Below, piece after piece: positions 47,548 to 58,817 of a stretch of 64,000 bases of DNA. The stretch spans positions 186,001 to 250,000 of the forward strand of contig MU394066.1 in assembly GCA_022578605.1 (NCBI GenBank), in the 5' to 3' direction. The notes under the pieces were generated by a model, which was given only the letters and a program-made list of their open reading frames with translations, made no database searches and had not been told where the DNA came from. The DNA is from Camillea tinctor. Its lineage: Eukaryota > Ascomycota > Sordariomycetes > Xylariales > Xylariaceae. The translations under genes were made by a program, and so were the position numbers. Positions within the stretch are counted from its first letter, which is position 1. Each line of letters starts with the position of its first letter.

Positions 47548-48728
47548 GATGAGCGGAGAAGTTATGGTAGTGATGGTAGTGGTGGTAGTGGTGGGAGTGT
47601 GGTAGTGGTGGGAGTGTGGTAGTTGTGGTGTTTTTGTTTAATCAATGCAGGACTAGGATAGGTACGTTTAGAGTTGTAAGAGTGATGAATGATGAATGAT
47701 GAAATTGGTGGGCGAAAGTGGATTAAGTAAATAAAGTCCCGTTGCCTGTGACTGAATGTGGATGTGATGGCGATCGAAGCATACGTAACATATCCTGATA
47801 ATGGAATGTCTCACTTGGCCTCCATTGGCTGGATTTACTGTGCTCTTTCCTTGTTACCTTCTAAAGTTTGCCTCTGACTTCCTCCTTAGGTAGGTACTTG
47901 CCTGATCAGTCGGGTATTGCGCATCTGTGTACTACAGGTAGTTGCGGACTGAACTTACTTTACGTGCCTACCCAAGTGAATGGCAACCTAACTATCGGAT
48001 GACTAGCCGTACAGATACGTATTAAATAAACATCTTCTGGCTGCCTACTACACAGGTACCTACTTAGGCAACTATTTATTATTACCCTTACCTATCTTAC
48101 AATGATGAATCATATATCTAATAACGCAAATTAACCCTCTCTAAGCTTGTAAGTTATTTATTAACTCTGTTTTAGATAGGTTTGTCTTGGTATGATGATC
48201 AAGTGACATCATATTCCAACATCGAATTCAGGATCTCAGATCCTTTGAAACGGACAGCTAGGAAATCATTTAGCGTAAATTATGTACTACATAGGTACGT
48301 ACCATCCACCCCGCAGCTGGGGAGCAAAAGCCCAGACCATCTTTCTATCTACTCTAAATGGTGGGGTGCACGATCCTCCTCCGTACGCCTGTACTTTACC
48401 TATGTATTCAACCTACCTAGATACCTAACCTAGCACATATACACTGCGTACGTAGGCAGTCGTACTACAGTACAGGACCTGGTACCCTGGTAAAGTGAGA
48501 AAGTTAATTACTAACTCCTGCAGGTGGTGTGGTAAGGTCTCCTAGGTCTCCGATCGGAGGTGATCAGATAATATTTTTAAGTGGGACCCGAAACTTCTCA
48601 TATCCTGGCAGCTTACCTAACAAACCTTACAAACCACACGATGCCAAAGAGAAACAAAAGAGAAACAAAAGAAACCTCTCATCACAATCCACTCGAGATT
48701 GGCAGCTTCACCAATTCACAGAACCATC
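47548..48728. promoter_or_regulatory. Divergent promoter region upstream of cysA
   Basis: A 1.18-kb spacer separates the start codons of the 333-residue protein gene (-) and the serine acyltransferase gene (+). A GTGGTAGTG-rich imperfect repeat lies at about 47572-47632, just upstream of the minus-strand gene. TAGGTAC/ACCTA motifs are dense at 47885-48070 and 48280-48430. No specific factor site was identified. Confidence 0.55.
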
Positions 48729-48826
48729 ATGAAAGCACAAAGATACGCTGCCACCGCCCTCCGCCGGGCTTCTGTTTCTCTTCACCCTGCTACCGAAGTA
48801 GTCTCTCCAGCAGCGCAATTTCATAG
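48641..48826 (+). promoter_or_regulatory. Possible upstream ORF overlapping the cysA start
   Basis: An ATG at 48641 with A at position -3 opens a 61-codon frame that runs through and past the cysA start at 48729 in another frame. If the mRNA begins upstream of 48641, ribosomes starting here could not reach the main start except by leaky scanning. The transcript start is not known. Confidence 0.35.
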
Positions 48827-50324
48827 TCGAGCACCTGTACCTGCGCTTTTTCAACCCTCGAGTCTACGCCAGCACCATGGAGCACGCTTTATACATTCAC
48901 AACCTGCTAGGCGTTCGGGGGCCAGCACTGCCGTAGCTTCCAACCCTGCCATGGCCTTCCCCTGTCTCGATGCTCTCGAGACTAGATCTGCCAACCTGGA
49001 AGCGAGATCGCTGTCATCTGGACCCGAACCCGCTTACACCACCGGCGCTACCCAAGTCTTTCACTCGCGAGACCCTTTCCTTCTCGATTGGGGTGGCATA
49101 TTACCCGAGTTCGACATCGCATACGAGACGTGGGGGAAACTGAATGCCGACAAATCCAACGTGATACTACTGCATACTGGTCTATCCGCCTCGTCGCATG
49201 CGCACTCGACCGACAGCAATCCACAACCGGGGTGGTGGGAGAAGTTCATTGGACCTGGAGCGTGTATAGACACGGATAAGTATTTCGTCATCTGCACCAA
49301 CGTCATCGGCGGGTGCTTTGGGTCCACAGGGCCTAGCAGCATCGACCCTGCAGATGGCCAGAGATATGCGACTCGATTCCCCATCCTGACCATGGAAGAT
49401 ATGGTCAGAGCACAGTTCAGATTGCTCGATCACCTGGGAGTCGACAAGCTGTACGCCAGTGTTGGGTCGAGTATGGGAGGCATGCAGTCCTTGGCAGCCG
49501 GTGTGCTCTTCCCCTCGAGAGTCGGTCGGATCGTGTCTATCAGTGGTTGCGCACGAAGCCACCCCTACAGCATTGCTATGCGACATACGCAGCGACAGGT
49601 TCTCATGATGGATCCTAATTGGAACCGTGGTTTCTACTATGGCAGGGTACCCCCCCACGCGGGTATGAAGCTCGCAAGAGAGATTGCGACGGTCACGTAC
49701 CGATCTGGCCCCGAGTGGGAAATGCGATTCGGCCGGAGAAGGGCAGACCCGACCAAGCCCCCCGCGCTATGCCCAGACTTCTTGATCGAGACTTACCTGG
49801 ATCATGCAGGCGAAAAGTTCTGTTTGACTTATGACCCTAACAGTCTTTTATATGTTAGCAAGGCCATGGATCTGTTCGACTTGGGCCGGGAGCATCAGCA
49901 ACTTGCTGCTCAACGGAGGGCCGATCAGGAGAACCTAATCCAGTCGGGATCTCGACCACGGCTAAGCGATCCGTCCTGCAGCCTCACTTTACCTGACTCG
50001 CCCTATGCCGAACAACCGCAATCCGAAGCTGAGTCTAATATGAGCGATGCTGCTTCACCCATACCACTTGATGTGCGACCACCGGAGGATCTGATTGCCG
50101 GTTTATCTACACTAAGAGACATTCCAACTCTTGTGATGGGCGTCGCAAGTGATATCCTGTTCCCCGCCTGGCAGCAGCGAGAAGTTGCCAACGCGCTGCG
50201 CTTAGCAGGGAACAGGAACGTCTCCCACGTCGAGCTGAGCGAGGAGCAGAGTATGTTTGGCCACGACACATTCCTTCTCGATCTGAAGAATGTTGGAGGC
50301 AGCGTCAACAACTTCCTTGGGTAA
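48729..50324 (+). CDS. cysA: Mitochondrial serine O-acyltransferase (CysA/Cys2 type, MetX-like alpha/beta hydrolase)
   Basis: Single exon, 531 residues from the ATG (the frame extends upstream only to a TTG). This is the alpha/beta-hydrolase fold shared with homoserine O-acetyltransferases. In Aspergillus (CysA) and fission yeast (Cys2) the homologue acylates serine for cysteine synthesis. The first 60 or so residues are rich in Arg, Ser and Ala with no acid ([20 protein letters not shown]), as in a mitochondrial targeting peptide. That favours the serine enzyme over cytosolic Met2. The nucleophile elbow is GSSMGG with Ser248, and the acid and base are Asp475 (VASDILF) and His512 (FGHDTF). 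The [17 protein letters not shown] block is family-typical. A low-complexity insert of about 60 residues (about 400-460) precedes the last domain. Serine versus homoserine specificity is inferred. Confidence 0.82.
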   Translation: MKAQRYAATALRRASVSLHPATEVVSPAAQFHSRAPVPALFQPSSLRQHHGARFIHSQPARRSGASTAVASNPAMAFPCLDALETRSANLEARSLSSGPEPAYTTGATQVFHSRDPFLLDWGGILPEFDIAYETWGKLNADKSNVILLHTGLSASSHAHSTDSNPQPGWWEKFIGPGACIDTDKYFVICTNVIGGCFGSTGPSSIDPADGQRYATRFPILTMEDMVRAQFRLLDHLGVDKLYASVGSSMGGMQSLAAGVLFPSRVGRIVSISGCARSHPYSIAMRHTQRQVLMMDPNWNRGFYYGRVPPHAGMKLAREIATVTYRSGPEWEMRFGRRRADPTKPPALCPDFLIETYLDHAGEKFCLTYDPNSLLYVSKAMDLFDLGREHQQLAAQRRADQENLIQSGSRPRLSDPSCSLTLPDSPYAEQPQSEAESNMSDAASPIPLDVRPPEDLIAGLSTLRDIPTLVMGVASDILFPAWQQREVANALRLAGNRNVSHVELSEEQSMFGHDTFLLDLKNVGGSVNNFLG

Positions 50325-51939
50325 AGCTGGGTACTTTGTGCCCATGTTTTCCCTAGGGGAATCAGAATCCATAGAGCCGATCTTAATTTATAACGCGCTG
50401 TAATGGGGGCAACAGTTCCCCCCTTCGAGCGAAGAGCAGCTCGATTATCCTTCATCTAGGTATTTGTGGCGAATTCTATGGTTGTACAGTAGGATTGAAA
50501 GATCTCAGTGTAGTTCTTTCCTCCTTGCCTGATAGCAAGAGATAGCAGAAGGAGGCCTTCGCGCCTGAAAACGAGAGGTCTACCCGAATATATACCATCT
50601 AACAATAGGTGGGTTTGGACAGAAAGCTTGGCCGCGCCATCCGAACTGGATAGAACAAGTACTACCTCTAAAATCACGGGGAGAGGTTATCTAGCATGGA
50701 GCGTCGGGAGCCTTATATTTGTGTTTACGAATAAATGATCAACTTTAAAAGGGGGAAAGGAGTACTATGTAATTTAAGTATTGGGGTTATATAGGTGCCT
50801 AAGAGTTTAGATAGAATGAATCAATATCCTATTGTCGGTTTGTGCACTACCAGACCCCTATTCGAATATCAACCAATAGGGCTTATGTGCTTGCGACGGA
50901 TCGGCCGGCACAACTTGAAGTTTGGGCGAGAGGGAGTGATCACCGACGGCTGGCGGTTCGGGTGGTGGGATCCACTTTATTGAGGTCCTTGCTCGGCTGG
51001 CCGCCGAGTTCCGGGGTCTTCCGGAGTGGAAGTTAAAGTGAGGGCTTTCCAGGCATTGTAACACAGAGCGTTAGTAAGGCTGTGTTCCTAAAATGGGTTG
51101 GATTGGTTAGGAGTAGTCGGGAGGTGCTAGGAATCTAGCTCTCCAACTTATTATTTCGTTCTAGCTTTCTAAACGCAGCTTAAAAACTGTATAATATCTA
51201 GCAACGACAATATGAAAGGCTTTTATATAACTTTCAGGTTTCTTATATAATTCCAAAATTTAGAGACCATCTTACTTCAGCCGTGGAGGGTTGAAGATCT
51301 GAAGCCATCGTGTGCGATCGGGTGTTTTGTGGCTCGCAGACGTGGCGAAGGTTAGCGTTAGCTGAATTCTTTCAGCTGATCTTATATCTGGTGGAGGCCC
51401 TCGAGAGCTCGAAACAAGTTGATAGGTACGGTAACATGTGCCTAGGTGCGCGTTCAACTATTGGTTGACTCCGTGCTGCCTCACTTTGACATTTAGTTGC
51501 ATGAAGTTACATATGGAAAAACTAGTGCTACCAATCATACCCATCCGTCATGATATTGAGGCTGTGACGATACCCTGATGTGCAGGTCTACTTATAGCCG
51601 CTAATTAGAGGGCCGCCGATATGCAGGCAGAAGACATGTGATAAGAAAGACCAAGAATGAGAATACGAATGAAGCGCTTGAAGAGCCAACATACGAAGTA
51701 TCTTATCTTGTACCTATAAATGGAAGGCCTAAGGCATTAAATGCTGACTTGACGCCTATATAAGCAGGCAGTAACAAAGAGGAGAATAACCCTTCAGGCC
51801 ATTCTAATAGTTCTTGAAAATACGAGGCTGTGTTGGGATTCTACCAACGTCTTAGTGCGGGCGATACCATGCTCAAATTTTTCGTACCTAACAAGATCCA
51901 CACGACTCGTAGTAATTAACGGTTTAACACACTTTCAAT
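50325..51939. other. Spacer between cysA and the HET gene
   Basis: 1.6 kb with no supportable gene. A GC-richer island at about 50880-51060 stands out against AT-rich surroundings and might be a relic of a repeat, but I could not match it to anything. This marks the left edge of the accessory-looking block. Confidence 0.45.
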
Positions 51940-54414
51940 ATGTCTCAATCCCATTATACATCATTGCCTCTTGATCGTTCAAAGAAAGAAATACGCCTTC
52001 TCAAGCTCGTTCGCGAGGGTGGGCTTCCCGATCGAATTCGAAGCTTAGCTTTCGAGAGTGGCGTTGCTGATAGTTCTGGGTTGCGGGACCTTGATAATGA
52101 ATCTGAAAACTGGTTGACTTTCGGCCGTCGTGTTGATGAAGACTTTGACGTGGAACGAAACGACAATTTCCTCGATCTCGAGCGGCCAATTCAATGCGAA
52201 ATGATAAAGGCCAGCTTGGAATCACCGCCAAAATATCTTGCGCTTTCCTACGTATGGGGGCCTTATACAAAGTCAAGACGAATACATATCCGCATAGCAA
52301 AGCCTCAGCAAGAGCCGAGTCAAGGCGTCACGCACGATTCGGAGGAATTTGTGGTTGATATTACCGACAATCTTCACCTTGCTTTGGCCCACTTCATGAA
52401 GCTAAATGCAAACGATACCGTGCTTCTATGGGTGGACGCTGTCTGCATCAACCAAAACGATGAGAAGGAAAAGTCGTGGCAAGTGCAAATGATGCGGGAA
52501 ATCTACAAGAAAGCAAGTGAAGTGCATGCATGGCTGGGACCTACGCTCGAGGGGGGAAATGGTTATGTACGATTAAACAGACTTTTCGGCACTCTCGAAT
52601 CACTTGCAACCGAAGGACTGAAGCGTTTCGGTTGGAGACTATGCACTTATCCACTACAACATGCCACGTCATTTCCAGGCGGAAGACGCTTTCTGGATGA
52701 GGATCTTGTGGAATGGATAGAAAGCCGAATTGTCTTCGTTTATCCAAAACCGGAGGCCGAAGCGGTCTACAAGGTGCCAAACAAGTCTAAAGGCCAAGGC
52801 AATGCCTACGAAATCTGGGAAGAAGAATTGGATGTGCTGAAGCAGCTCTTGAGGATGCCGTTCTGGAACCGGGTTTGGATATTGCAAGAAATGGTGCTTG
52901 CAGAATCTGTGGTGTTTCACTGCGGGTTCTGCTCCATCATATCTGCGGATCTTCACGCAGGTCTGAAGCTTGTAACAAAGGCCTCGCATCTTGCCGGCAT
53001 CGATATCATGGCATATTCTAGCGAGTTCAATTCAGAACCTCCCATTTCAAAATCGAAAGATCCCCGACAGTGGAATGTTGGGTTTTTGGACGTCAACGAG
53101 CCCAACTTTTGCCCGATGCTCGACCGACGCTATCCCGACCAGCCAGTGTGGGAACGCAAGGTCCGCCTGTCAGATATCCTGATATGGAACTACGACTACG
53201 GCCATTTGAGGGCATCTTTAGACAAGGATTACATTTACGGTTTCCTGGGAATGGTCAACGATCATGGCTCCAACGAATTGGTCCCGGATTACACCAAATC
53301 CTCTCGAGACATCTATGCGGAAGCGGGCATCAAGTGCATTCAAGAAATAGGACTCAAGGCTCTTAGCTATTGTCAAAACACTACTCGGCTGCCAAACACC
53401 CCTTCGTGGGTTCCTGATTTCAGCATCCCGGATACACGAGTGGTTACTGTTTGGGACATGCATCCTGATCTTACTCGCATGGGATTGTTTGATTCGGGCA
53501 CATCGTCGAACTTCAGATTCTTGACTACACCTTCTGGTTCAATGTTGGCGTCAACAGGAGTCGAACTCGCTACTATCCAAAAGCCCTTCTTTACCATACC
53601 ACCGTGGAACGGTCGTGTACCTCTCCTACGCCGGATATGGGACATCCAGGGACGATTTCTTGTCATGAAAAACCTCGTGGAAGATGCCGCTACTGCATAT
53701 AAAACCAAACAGGACCGTCTTATGGCATTCGCAGGTACCCTCGCTGCAGGGGGTAATGACCGTGGCCGGTTGCTAGATCCTGAGGATTCAGGGTCACTCG
53801 ATCAGATCTACCGAGGATTTAAAGCCCTCATCGACCCATCATCGGTCCCAGTCTCATACAGTGGAATCTGCAACCAGCAACTAGTTTCTGAATTCTTCCG
53901 AGATGCGGCATATTGTGCATGTGTCCAGACCAATATTTGGTGCGACGAGAAATACCGGGCATCTACGCCAACGCCGGCGCAGAGAGCTCAGATGGAACAC
54001 CCCAGCGAGTTCTTCGGCCCACTGTTCTTTGACTTTGCCGAGATGATCGTCACGCCGCGCGATGATCGACATCGGGAGATGTTCGAAGATATTGCTTCGT
54101 TCCTCGACATGGTTCAGGCACGAACCAAAGGGCGAAGAGTTTTCCTCTGTGAAGATGGCTACCTTGTTCTCGCTCCCAAGTTATCCATTGCTGGGGACAT
54201 TATTGTTCAGTTCGACGGATACCGAGTTCCTTTTGTCCTACGCCCCGGTTCGAATGATTCGTTTTACTTGATTGGCGAGGCATATGTATATGGAGTGATG
54301 GATCCTGAACTGTCCGAGAGGCAACAGCAGCTGGGATTCAAGATATCTCAAGAGGTGGAAGGAACAATTAATTGCCGTGGTAAAGATGTAAGAAGAGAGT
54401 TTATGATACAATAA
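51940..54414 (+). CDS. HET-domain (heterokaryon incompatibility) protein
   Basis: Single exon, 824 residues. The HET domain spans about residues 97-330. Its hallmark blocks are present in order: KYLALSYVWG (98-107), LLWVDAVCINQNDEKEKSWQ (about 162-181), MMREIYKKASEVHAWLGP (about 186-203) and WNRVWILQEMVLAE (about 308-321). HET domains trigger a cell-death reaction when genetically unlike fungal hyphae fuse; some proteins of the family have other or no known roles. The C-terminal 450 residues have no recognisable repeat domain. They end in the segment common to many HET proteins (FYLIGEAYVYGVMDPELSER, about 776-795). The frame is intact with no sign of decay, unlike its NLR-like neighbour. Expression and allele partners are unknown. 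Confidence 0.92.
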   Translation: MSQSHYTSLPLDRSKKEIRLLKLVREGGLPDRIRSLAFESGVADSSGLRDLDNESENWLTFGRRVDEDFDVERNDNFLDLERPIQCEMIKASLESPPKYLALSYVWGPYTKSRRIHIRIAKPQQEPSQGVTHDSEEFVVDITDNLHLALAHFMKLNANDTVLLWVDAVCINQNDEKEKSWQVQMMREIYKKASEVHAWLGPTLEGGNGYVRLNRLFGTLESLATEGLKRFGWRLCTYPLQHATSFPGGRRFLDEDLVEWIESRIVFVYPKPEAEAVYKVPNKSKGQGNAYEIWEEELDVLKQLLRMPFWNRVWILQEMVLAESVVFHCGFCSIISADLHAGLKLVTKASHLAGIDIMAYSSEFNSEPPISKSKDPRQWNVGFLDVNEPNFCPMLDRRYPDQPVWERKVRLSDILIWNYDYGHLRASLDKDYIYGFLGMVNDHGSNELVPDYTKSSRDIYAEAGIKCIQEIGLKALSYCQNTTRLPNTPSWVPDFSIPDTRVVTVWDMHPDLTRMGLFDSGTSSNFRFLTTPSGSMLASTGVELATIQKPFFTIPPWNGRVPLLRRIWDIQGRFLVMKNLVEDAATAYKTKQDRLMAFAGTLAAGGNDRGRLLDPEDSGSLDQIYRGFKALIDPSSVPVSYSGICNQQLVSEFFRDAAYCACVQTNIWCDEKYRASTPTPAQRAQMEHPSEFFGPLFFDFAEMIVTPRDDRHREMFEDIASFLDMVQARTKGRRVFLCEDGYLVLAPKLSIAGDIIVQFDGYRVPFVLRPGSNDSFYLIGEAYVYGVMDPELSERQQQLGFKISQEVEGTINCRGKDVRREFMIQ

Positions 54415-55448
54415 AATAGGGGGGTTGTTGAGCCGCATCGGAAATCCACCAAAAAAATATCTAAGGGGCCTGAATTTTTGACCAGGAAAGTAACGAAGGG
54501 CTTGTGGGTCGCTGCCATGTTAGCTGGCGCGATCGTAGTGCATGTTAGACATCGCCTCACATAGTGTGAACATCGTGACACTTTGTATGATGTTTAGTAA
54601 TTGAAATGGTAAAAACAATGACCATGCACGTCACATTAGATCGACAATGACGCCTTGATTGTATCAGGGGAACTATCCGAAGTCAAGCGTCCAAATTATA
54701 CCGAGTAATCACTAGTAACTTCGACAATGCTAGACGGACAACGTGCGTTTATGTTGCAAGGGTGTCAGGGCGTGAACCGGATCCGGGGCCGGTCCACGGA
54801 GCTCCGCTCTTGTTTTAAAGGCCGTGGACACTATTAGCATAGCTCCTATTCTATATATTTTCAAAAGTTACACCTACTGATATGCAGCCTTTGAATGTTA
54901 ACAAAACGTTAATCATATTTTATCAATCGAAATTTAAAGTATGTACCTATATTAGCATAAAAAAGGCATAGCTTTCCCCAAATTCAAAACTGACACTCAA
55001 AAGAATAAGGCTCGATTTGATAAAATGTATTGCTAATTCCCTCGATCTCACACTAACCTTGTAACCTCAACACATTATAGCTCATTGCTACATATGATAT
55101 GGGAGTTCCCTATGGTCGCTCTCAGCTTTAGGCACTACTAATAGTCCGTGGAAGCACATGGCGATTCAATAAAATGCAAGGCAATTTACGGAAGTTGTAC
55201 GAAGGATTAAGTATGGTATGATAAAAGAAGTTGATTCTCATAAGTTCAACGAAAGACTAAGAAATAAAGTATTTATAACTATTGTGGCTGGCTCAGCCGA
55301 AAACAACGCAACACATATACTTCTATCTTACGTACGATGCTTTTTGGCTATTATGATTTCTCTTCAGCTGATAAACCTTCAGGTCTATCGTTATCGACCA
55401 TCTGCGCACCTTACAATATCCGAGCTCAGGCACCTCGTCAGTAGGAGT
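54415..55448. other. AT-rich spacer between the HET gene and the NLR relic
   Basis: 1.0 kb, strongly AT-rich from about 54850. No gene is supported. A short frame at 55218-55466 runs into the start of the pseudogene but has no recognisable P-loop, so the N-terminal part of the NLR-like gene appears lost or fully decayed. Confidence 0.5.
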
Positions 55449-56520
55449 CGCTTTTATCTACTGTGAATCCTCTCAGCAACAGGATCAATCCGTTGATCTA
55501 ATGCTGGCGAACCTGAGCCGGCAGCTCATAAAGGCCAAACCTACGCTAGTGGACAAGCTGCACAACTACCAGAGAAAGAAGATTGGTGATATTTGGAAGA
55601 CAAAAATCTTATTCAACGGGTTCAAGACACGGTGCTGAAAAATCAGACGGCGTGTATGTTACAAATCGAGTGCTTGCATGTTAGTCACTAACTTTGGAGT
55701 AATTTCCTTCTAGCAAAATTTCAAATGGACCAGATTTTACAACAGGAAAGTCCTGGCGAATTAGAAATGGTCTTGGGCGATCTAGTCACCGACCTAGACC
55801 GCGTTTACGACACAGCTCTTCGGAGGATTGAGACGCTTCCAGAGAACCTCGCCTATTCTACGCTGAATATGCTTTACTGGGTATATAGTGCGATGGCCCC
55901 CTTGACTTCTGCTGAGGCCCAGCACGCTTTAGCAGCCGATTACCAACAGGTTTCTGAAATTAGTGGCGGTTCGTCAATCAGGAGTCCTTGTGCTAGCTCA
56001 TGAGACAGTCCACAAGTACCTAAAAACTCGGCCGCCTGAGCATTTTCTGAAAACACGAACCCTGAAGACACGATCATGCCTCCGGTATTTGCTTCTCAAA
56101 TAACTTAAAAGCGGGCCTTGTGAAGGAGACGCTTCGTTTCATGATCGCCTTAAAAATATCCCCTTTCTTACTCATGCCGCTACCTGCTGGTCTCATTATT
56201 TGCGGCGTGAAGCAGATACAGAAACGGAAGACCTTGCTTCAAAATTGCTGCAAAGTCCAGAGCATGTTCGAGCCATGGTACAGGTTGCACATATGCAGAA
56301 ATATAGATGCTCTCAGACCTACACGAGAGGGGACACTGGTCTTCATATTGCAGTGAGGGTTGGGCTTACGAACCTAGTAAGACGCTTATGCTCAAGCAAC
56401 GTCAATATTTCAGCACAGACAGAAGAAGGCATGTCTCCTTTACATGAAGCGGCACAAAGAGGCGACAACGAGATGATCTCGTTACTTCTAGAAGCCGGGG
56501 CTACTACCAATATGCTAAGC
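55449..56520 (+). pseudogene. Broken NACHT-winged-helix-ankyrin (NLR-like) gene
   Basis: Pieces in family order are spread over different frames and broken by stops and shifts. About 55449-55636 encodes a post-P-loop NACHT strand and helix (FIYCESSQQ, LMLANLSRQLIKA). 55725-55950 encodes the stretch before and in the winged helix (LVTDLDRVYDTALRRIETLP, YWVYSAMAPLTSAEAQHALA). After a frameshift, about 55980-56100 gives VLVLAHETVHKYLKTRPPEH and CLRYLLL. Another shift leads to IPFLTHAATCWSHYLRRE. 56260-56520 has two ankyrin repeats (DTGLHIAVRVGLTNLVRRLC; GMSPLHEAAQRGDNEMISLL). No Walker A region is visible upstream. Such fungal NLRs sense non-self and trigger cell death; this copy cannot make a full protein. 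Confidence 0.8.
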
Positions 56521-57331
56521 AGAGGCCGAGTACGAACACAGTGGGTTCTATTGTGCTGTCTTGACTTTTGCGTATTTAAAGCTATAAATGCCGCTGATGT
56601 GAAAAGCATTTAGTTTTAAGTAATCGCTTATATAAGTGATTTAACCTGTTAGTTATAATTTCGACAGACCTCTAGCCTAGGCCTTATCGTTTTTATCAAC
56701 ACTTTGTATGCTGGTGTTGGAAATGATATATAATTAAGTGCGTGGCAGTATTTCTAGGCTTGAGTTGTGATATGTTATGCATTACCTGTTTACCGATATA
56801 TGTTTTATATGAATATTTCATAATTAGTAAGCTAATCGAAATAACCAGCTGCTAGCGGGGGATGGTTAGGTATTGAGATGCATAGCTAGCTTACCTAACG
56901 TGGTGTCGGGTCGATATAAACTTATATCGGGAGGCAATACCTACCCTACCAAATGACTTGCCCATCGCAACTACCCTCGTCTGTTGAACATGACCAATCA
57001 CTTCTCTCAAATCCGCACTTGCAGTTTCAGTTCTTTATCTTTCAGGTGCACCCTATATATATATAGTTGAAGGGTTACCCCCTCTCTCTCACCTCTTCTC
57101 CAACACTACTTCACACTTCATATTTCACACTTCACACTTCACTTTCCAGTTTTATCAGATCTAAGTCGGGCTTGCAAGACATTTTCCAAGCAGCATCATC
57201 CATTTATAGTATACATAACCTTCGAATGTAAATTTCCTATTTAGAGTTACCTTCTAATTCCATTTACACGAATAACTTATTCATCTACTATATAAGTCAC
57301 CTTGGTCACCTTGGCCATCTCAAACACCGCG
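56521..57331. other. AT-rich spacer before the SRA gene
   Basis: About 810 bp, AT-rich to about 57000, then a pyrimidine-rich leader with a TTCACACTTCACACTTCA-type repeat at about 57118-57140 just upstream of the SRA start. No gene is supported. Confidence 0.5.
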
Positions 57332-58610
57332 ATGGAGAACATAGAGGTTTTCGTCGTAGGTAATAGTAAGAAGGAGTTAGATCGACACATGAAAGTAGAG
57401 GGAAGAAACATCTTGCACCTTGCTATTCAGAGCAAGCGCATAGGAAAGATCCCGCCTGAAGACAATGAGGAGATGCGAGGACGCTATAAGAGAGCCCGGA
57501 TGTACCTGGAGTGGATGGACACCAGCCTGGAGATGACACCCCAGATCAAAAAGGATTACAACATGGAGAAAGTCATAAAGCTGATTTTTCATGATCCCCA
57601 GACCCGCCTTCCTGCCGATATTCAGCAGAGGGCGCGCGAGCTGTATAACAAGTGGACTGAGGACAACTGGGGTGAGAGCACCGTGGTGGACGACGAGAGT
57701 GCCGAACCCGATGCTCTCGACACTCCAGCCGCGGCTGAGCAAGCTCCTCTGCTACAAGCTGAACTACCCCCTCGTGACCACGCTATTTACGGGGTAGAGG
57801 GCATCATGCACGGCGTTATTATGGTTCGCGGTGTCAACGGCAGAAAAGTGTAAGTGATCTTAGGAGCTATTCGTTCACCCCTTTCGATCTGGCTTTGGAA
57901 GGAGTAAACTTACTATTAGGAGTGAACTTACTATTCAATATGGTAAACCTGTGGAATTACTAACATCATGGGCGACAGCTACCGTCTCGATCCACGCTTC
58001 CCCAAAAAGTCAGCCAAGGTGTATGGCCACAACGGGATCCCTCTCGGTACCTGGTTTGCGACCCAATTGGTAGCTCTTCATCGAGGCGCCCATGGCATGC
58101 GAATTGGTGGGATTTCGGGGAATCAAATCACCGGGGCATATTCTATCATCGTATCTGACTCATATGAGGACCTTGATAAGGACCGCGGATATACAATATA
58201 CTATTCGGGTTCTAATAGCCACAACAACGATAATCCAAACGCGCCTGGGGAATCGTCTGGGGGCACGCTAGCACTAAAGGCCTCAATGCGAACAGGACAA
58301 CCGGTACGAGTACTAAGATCTGGCGGATCGGCTATTACGGCCAAAAAGGGCTGCTGGCTCCCCGATTGCGGCATCCGATACGATGGGCTCTACCGCGTAG
58401 TCGAACTATTGACCCCCACGAATACTAAAGGTAAGTTGAAGGCATATAGGAGTTTTCTAAAAGCCCTGGACTGATAACTCTGCAGGGGGTCTTTATGAAC
58501 AGTTCAAACTCGTAAGAGACCGCGACCAAACCCCCTTAGAAGAGTTAATACGCAGGTCGCCTACTCCGCAACAGAAGTTCGACTTGGAGGCTTTCCAGAG
58601 AGGCTCCTAG
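57332..58610 (+). CDS. SRA-YDG domain protein (methyl-cytosine reader fold)
   Basis: Three exons (57332-57849, 57979-58430, 58486-58610) with introns of 129 and 55 nt give 364 residues. The frame also extends upstream to a TTG, but ATG at 57332 fits best. Residues about 152-350 form an SRA-YDG domain: IYGVEGIMHGVIMVRGV, YGHNGIPLGTWFATQ, a G-AYSIIVSDSYEDLDKD block, YYSGSNSH and the name-giving YDG at 307-309 (GIRYDGLYRVVE). SRA domains bind methylated or hemimethylated DNA by base flipping. Residues about 70-110 (VIKLIFHDPQTRLPADIQQRARELYNKW) weakly resemble a TFIIS N-terminal helical bundle. No RING, PHD or methyltransferase domain is present. An in-frame coding-like extension follows the TAG stop. 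It sits next to an NLR relic and a HET gene. Confidence 0.88.
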
Positions 58611-58817
58611 AAGTCTGCCACTCTACCGGAAAAAGTCGACGATCAGCCCTCTCCCACTACTGTTTCTAGTTTTAGATCTCTTGATGATACGACTAAAGAA
58701 ACCCCTAAAAGTACTACTGAGGAAACCCCTAGAGGCACTACTAAGGACATTACTGTGGATGCCTCTGAAAACACTTTTAAGAGGTTACTGCGGGCACCGT
58801 TTGATATAGGTTACTGA
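58611..58817 (+). other. Coding-like extension beyond the SRA stop codon
   Basis: The frame after the TAG at 58608-58610 stays open for 68 codons up to a TGA at 58815-58817. It encodes a Thr/Ser/Glu/Lys-rich tail with a three-unit, eight-residue imperfect repeat (TTKETPKS, TTEETPRG, TTKDITVD; DNA about 58689-58760). It may be a tail lost by a recent nonsense change, one reached by readthrough, or just 3' UTR. The repeat keeps other frames open too, so openness alone is weak evidence. Confidence 0.4.
58689..58760. repeat. 24-bp tandem repeat, three imperfect units
   Basis: Three diverged 24-bp units lie head to tail, each opening with ACGACTAAA or ACTACT(A/G)AG. Confidence 0.75.

Noticed and set aside
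50880..51060. GC-richer island as a possible transposon fragment
   Set aside because: I could not see terminal repeats, a target-site duplication or a transposase motif.
57302..57331. Upstream extension of the SRA frame to a TTG
   Set aside because: Non-ATG start with no support. The ATG at 57332 has a reasonable context.
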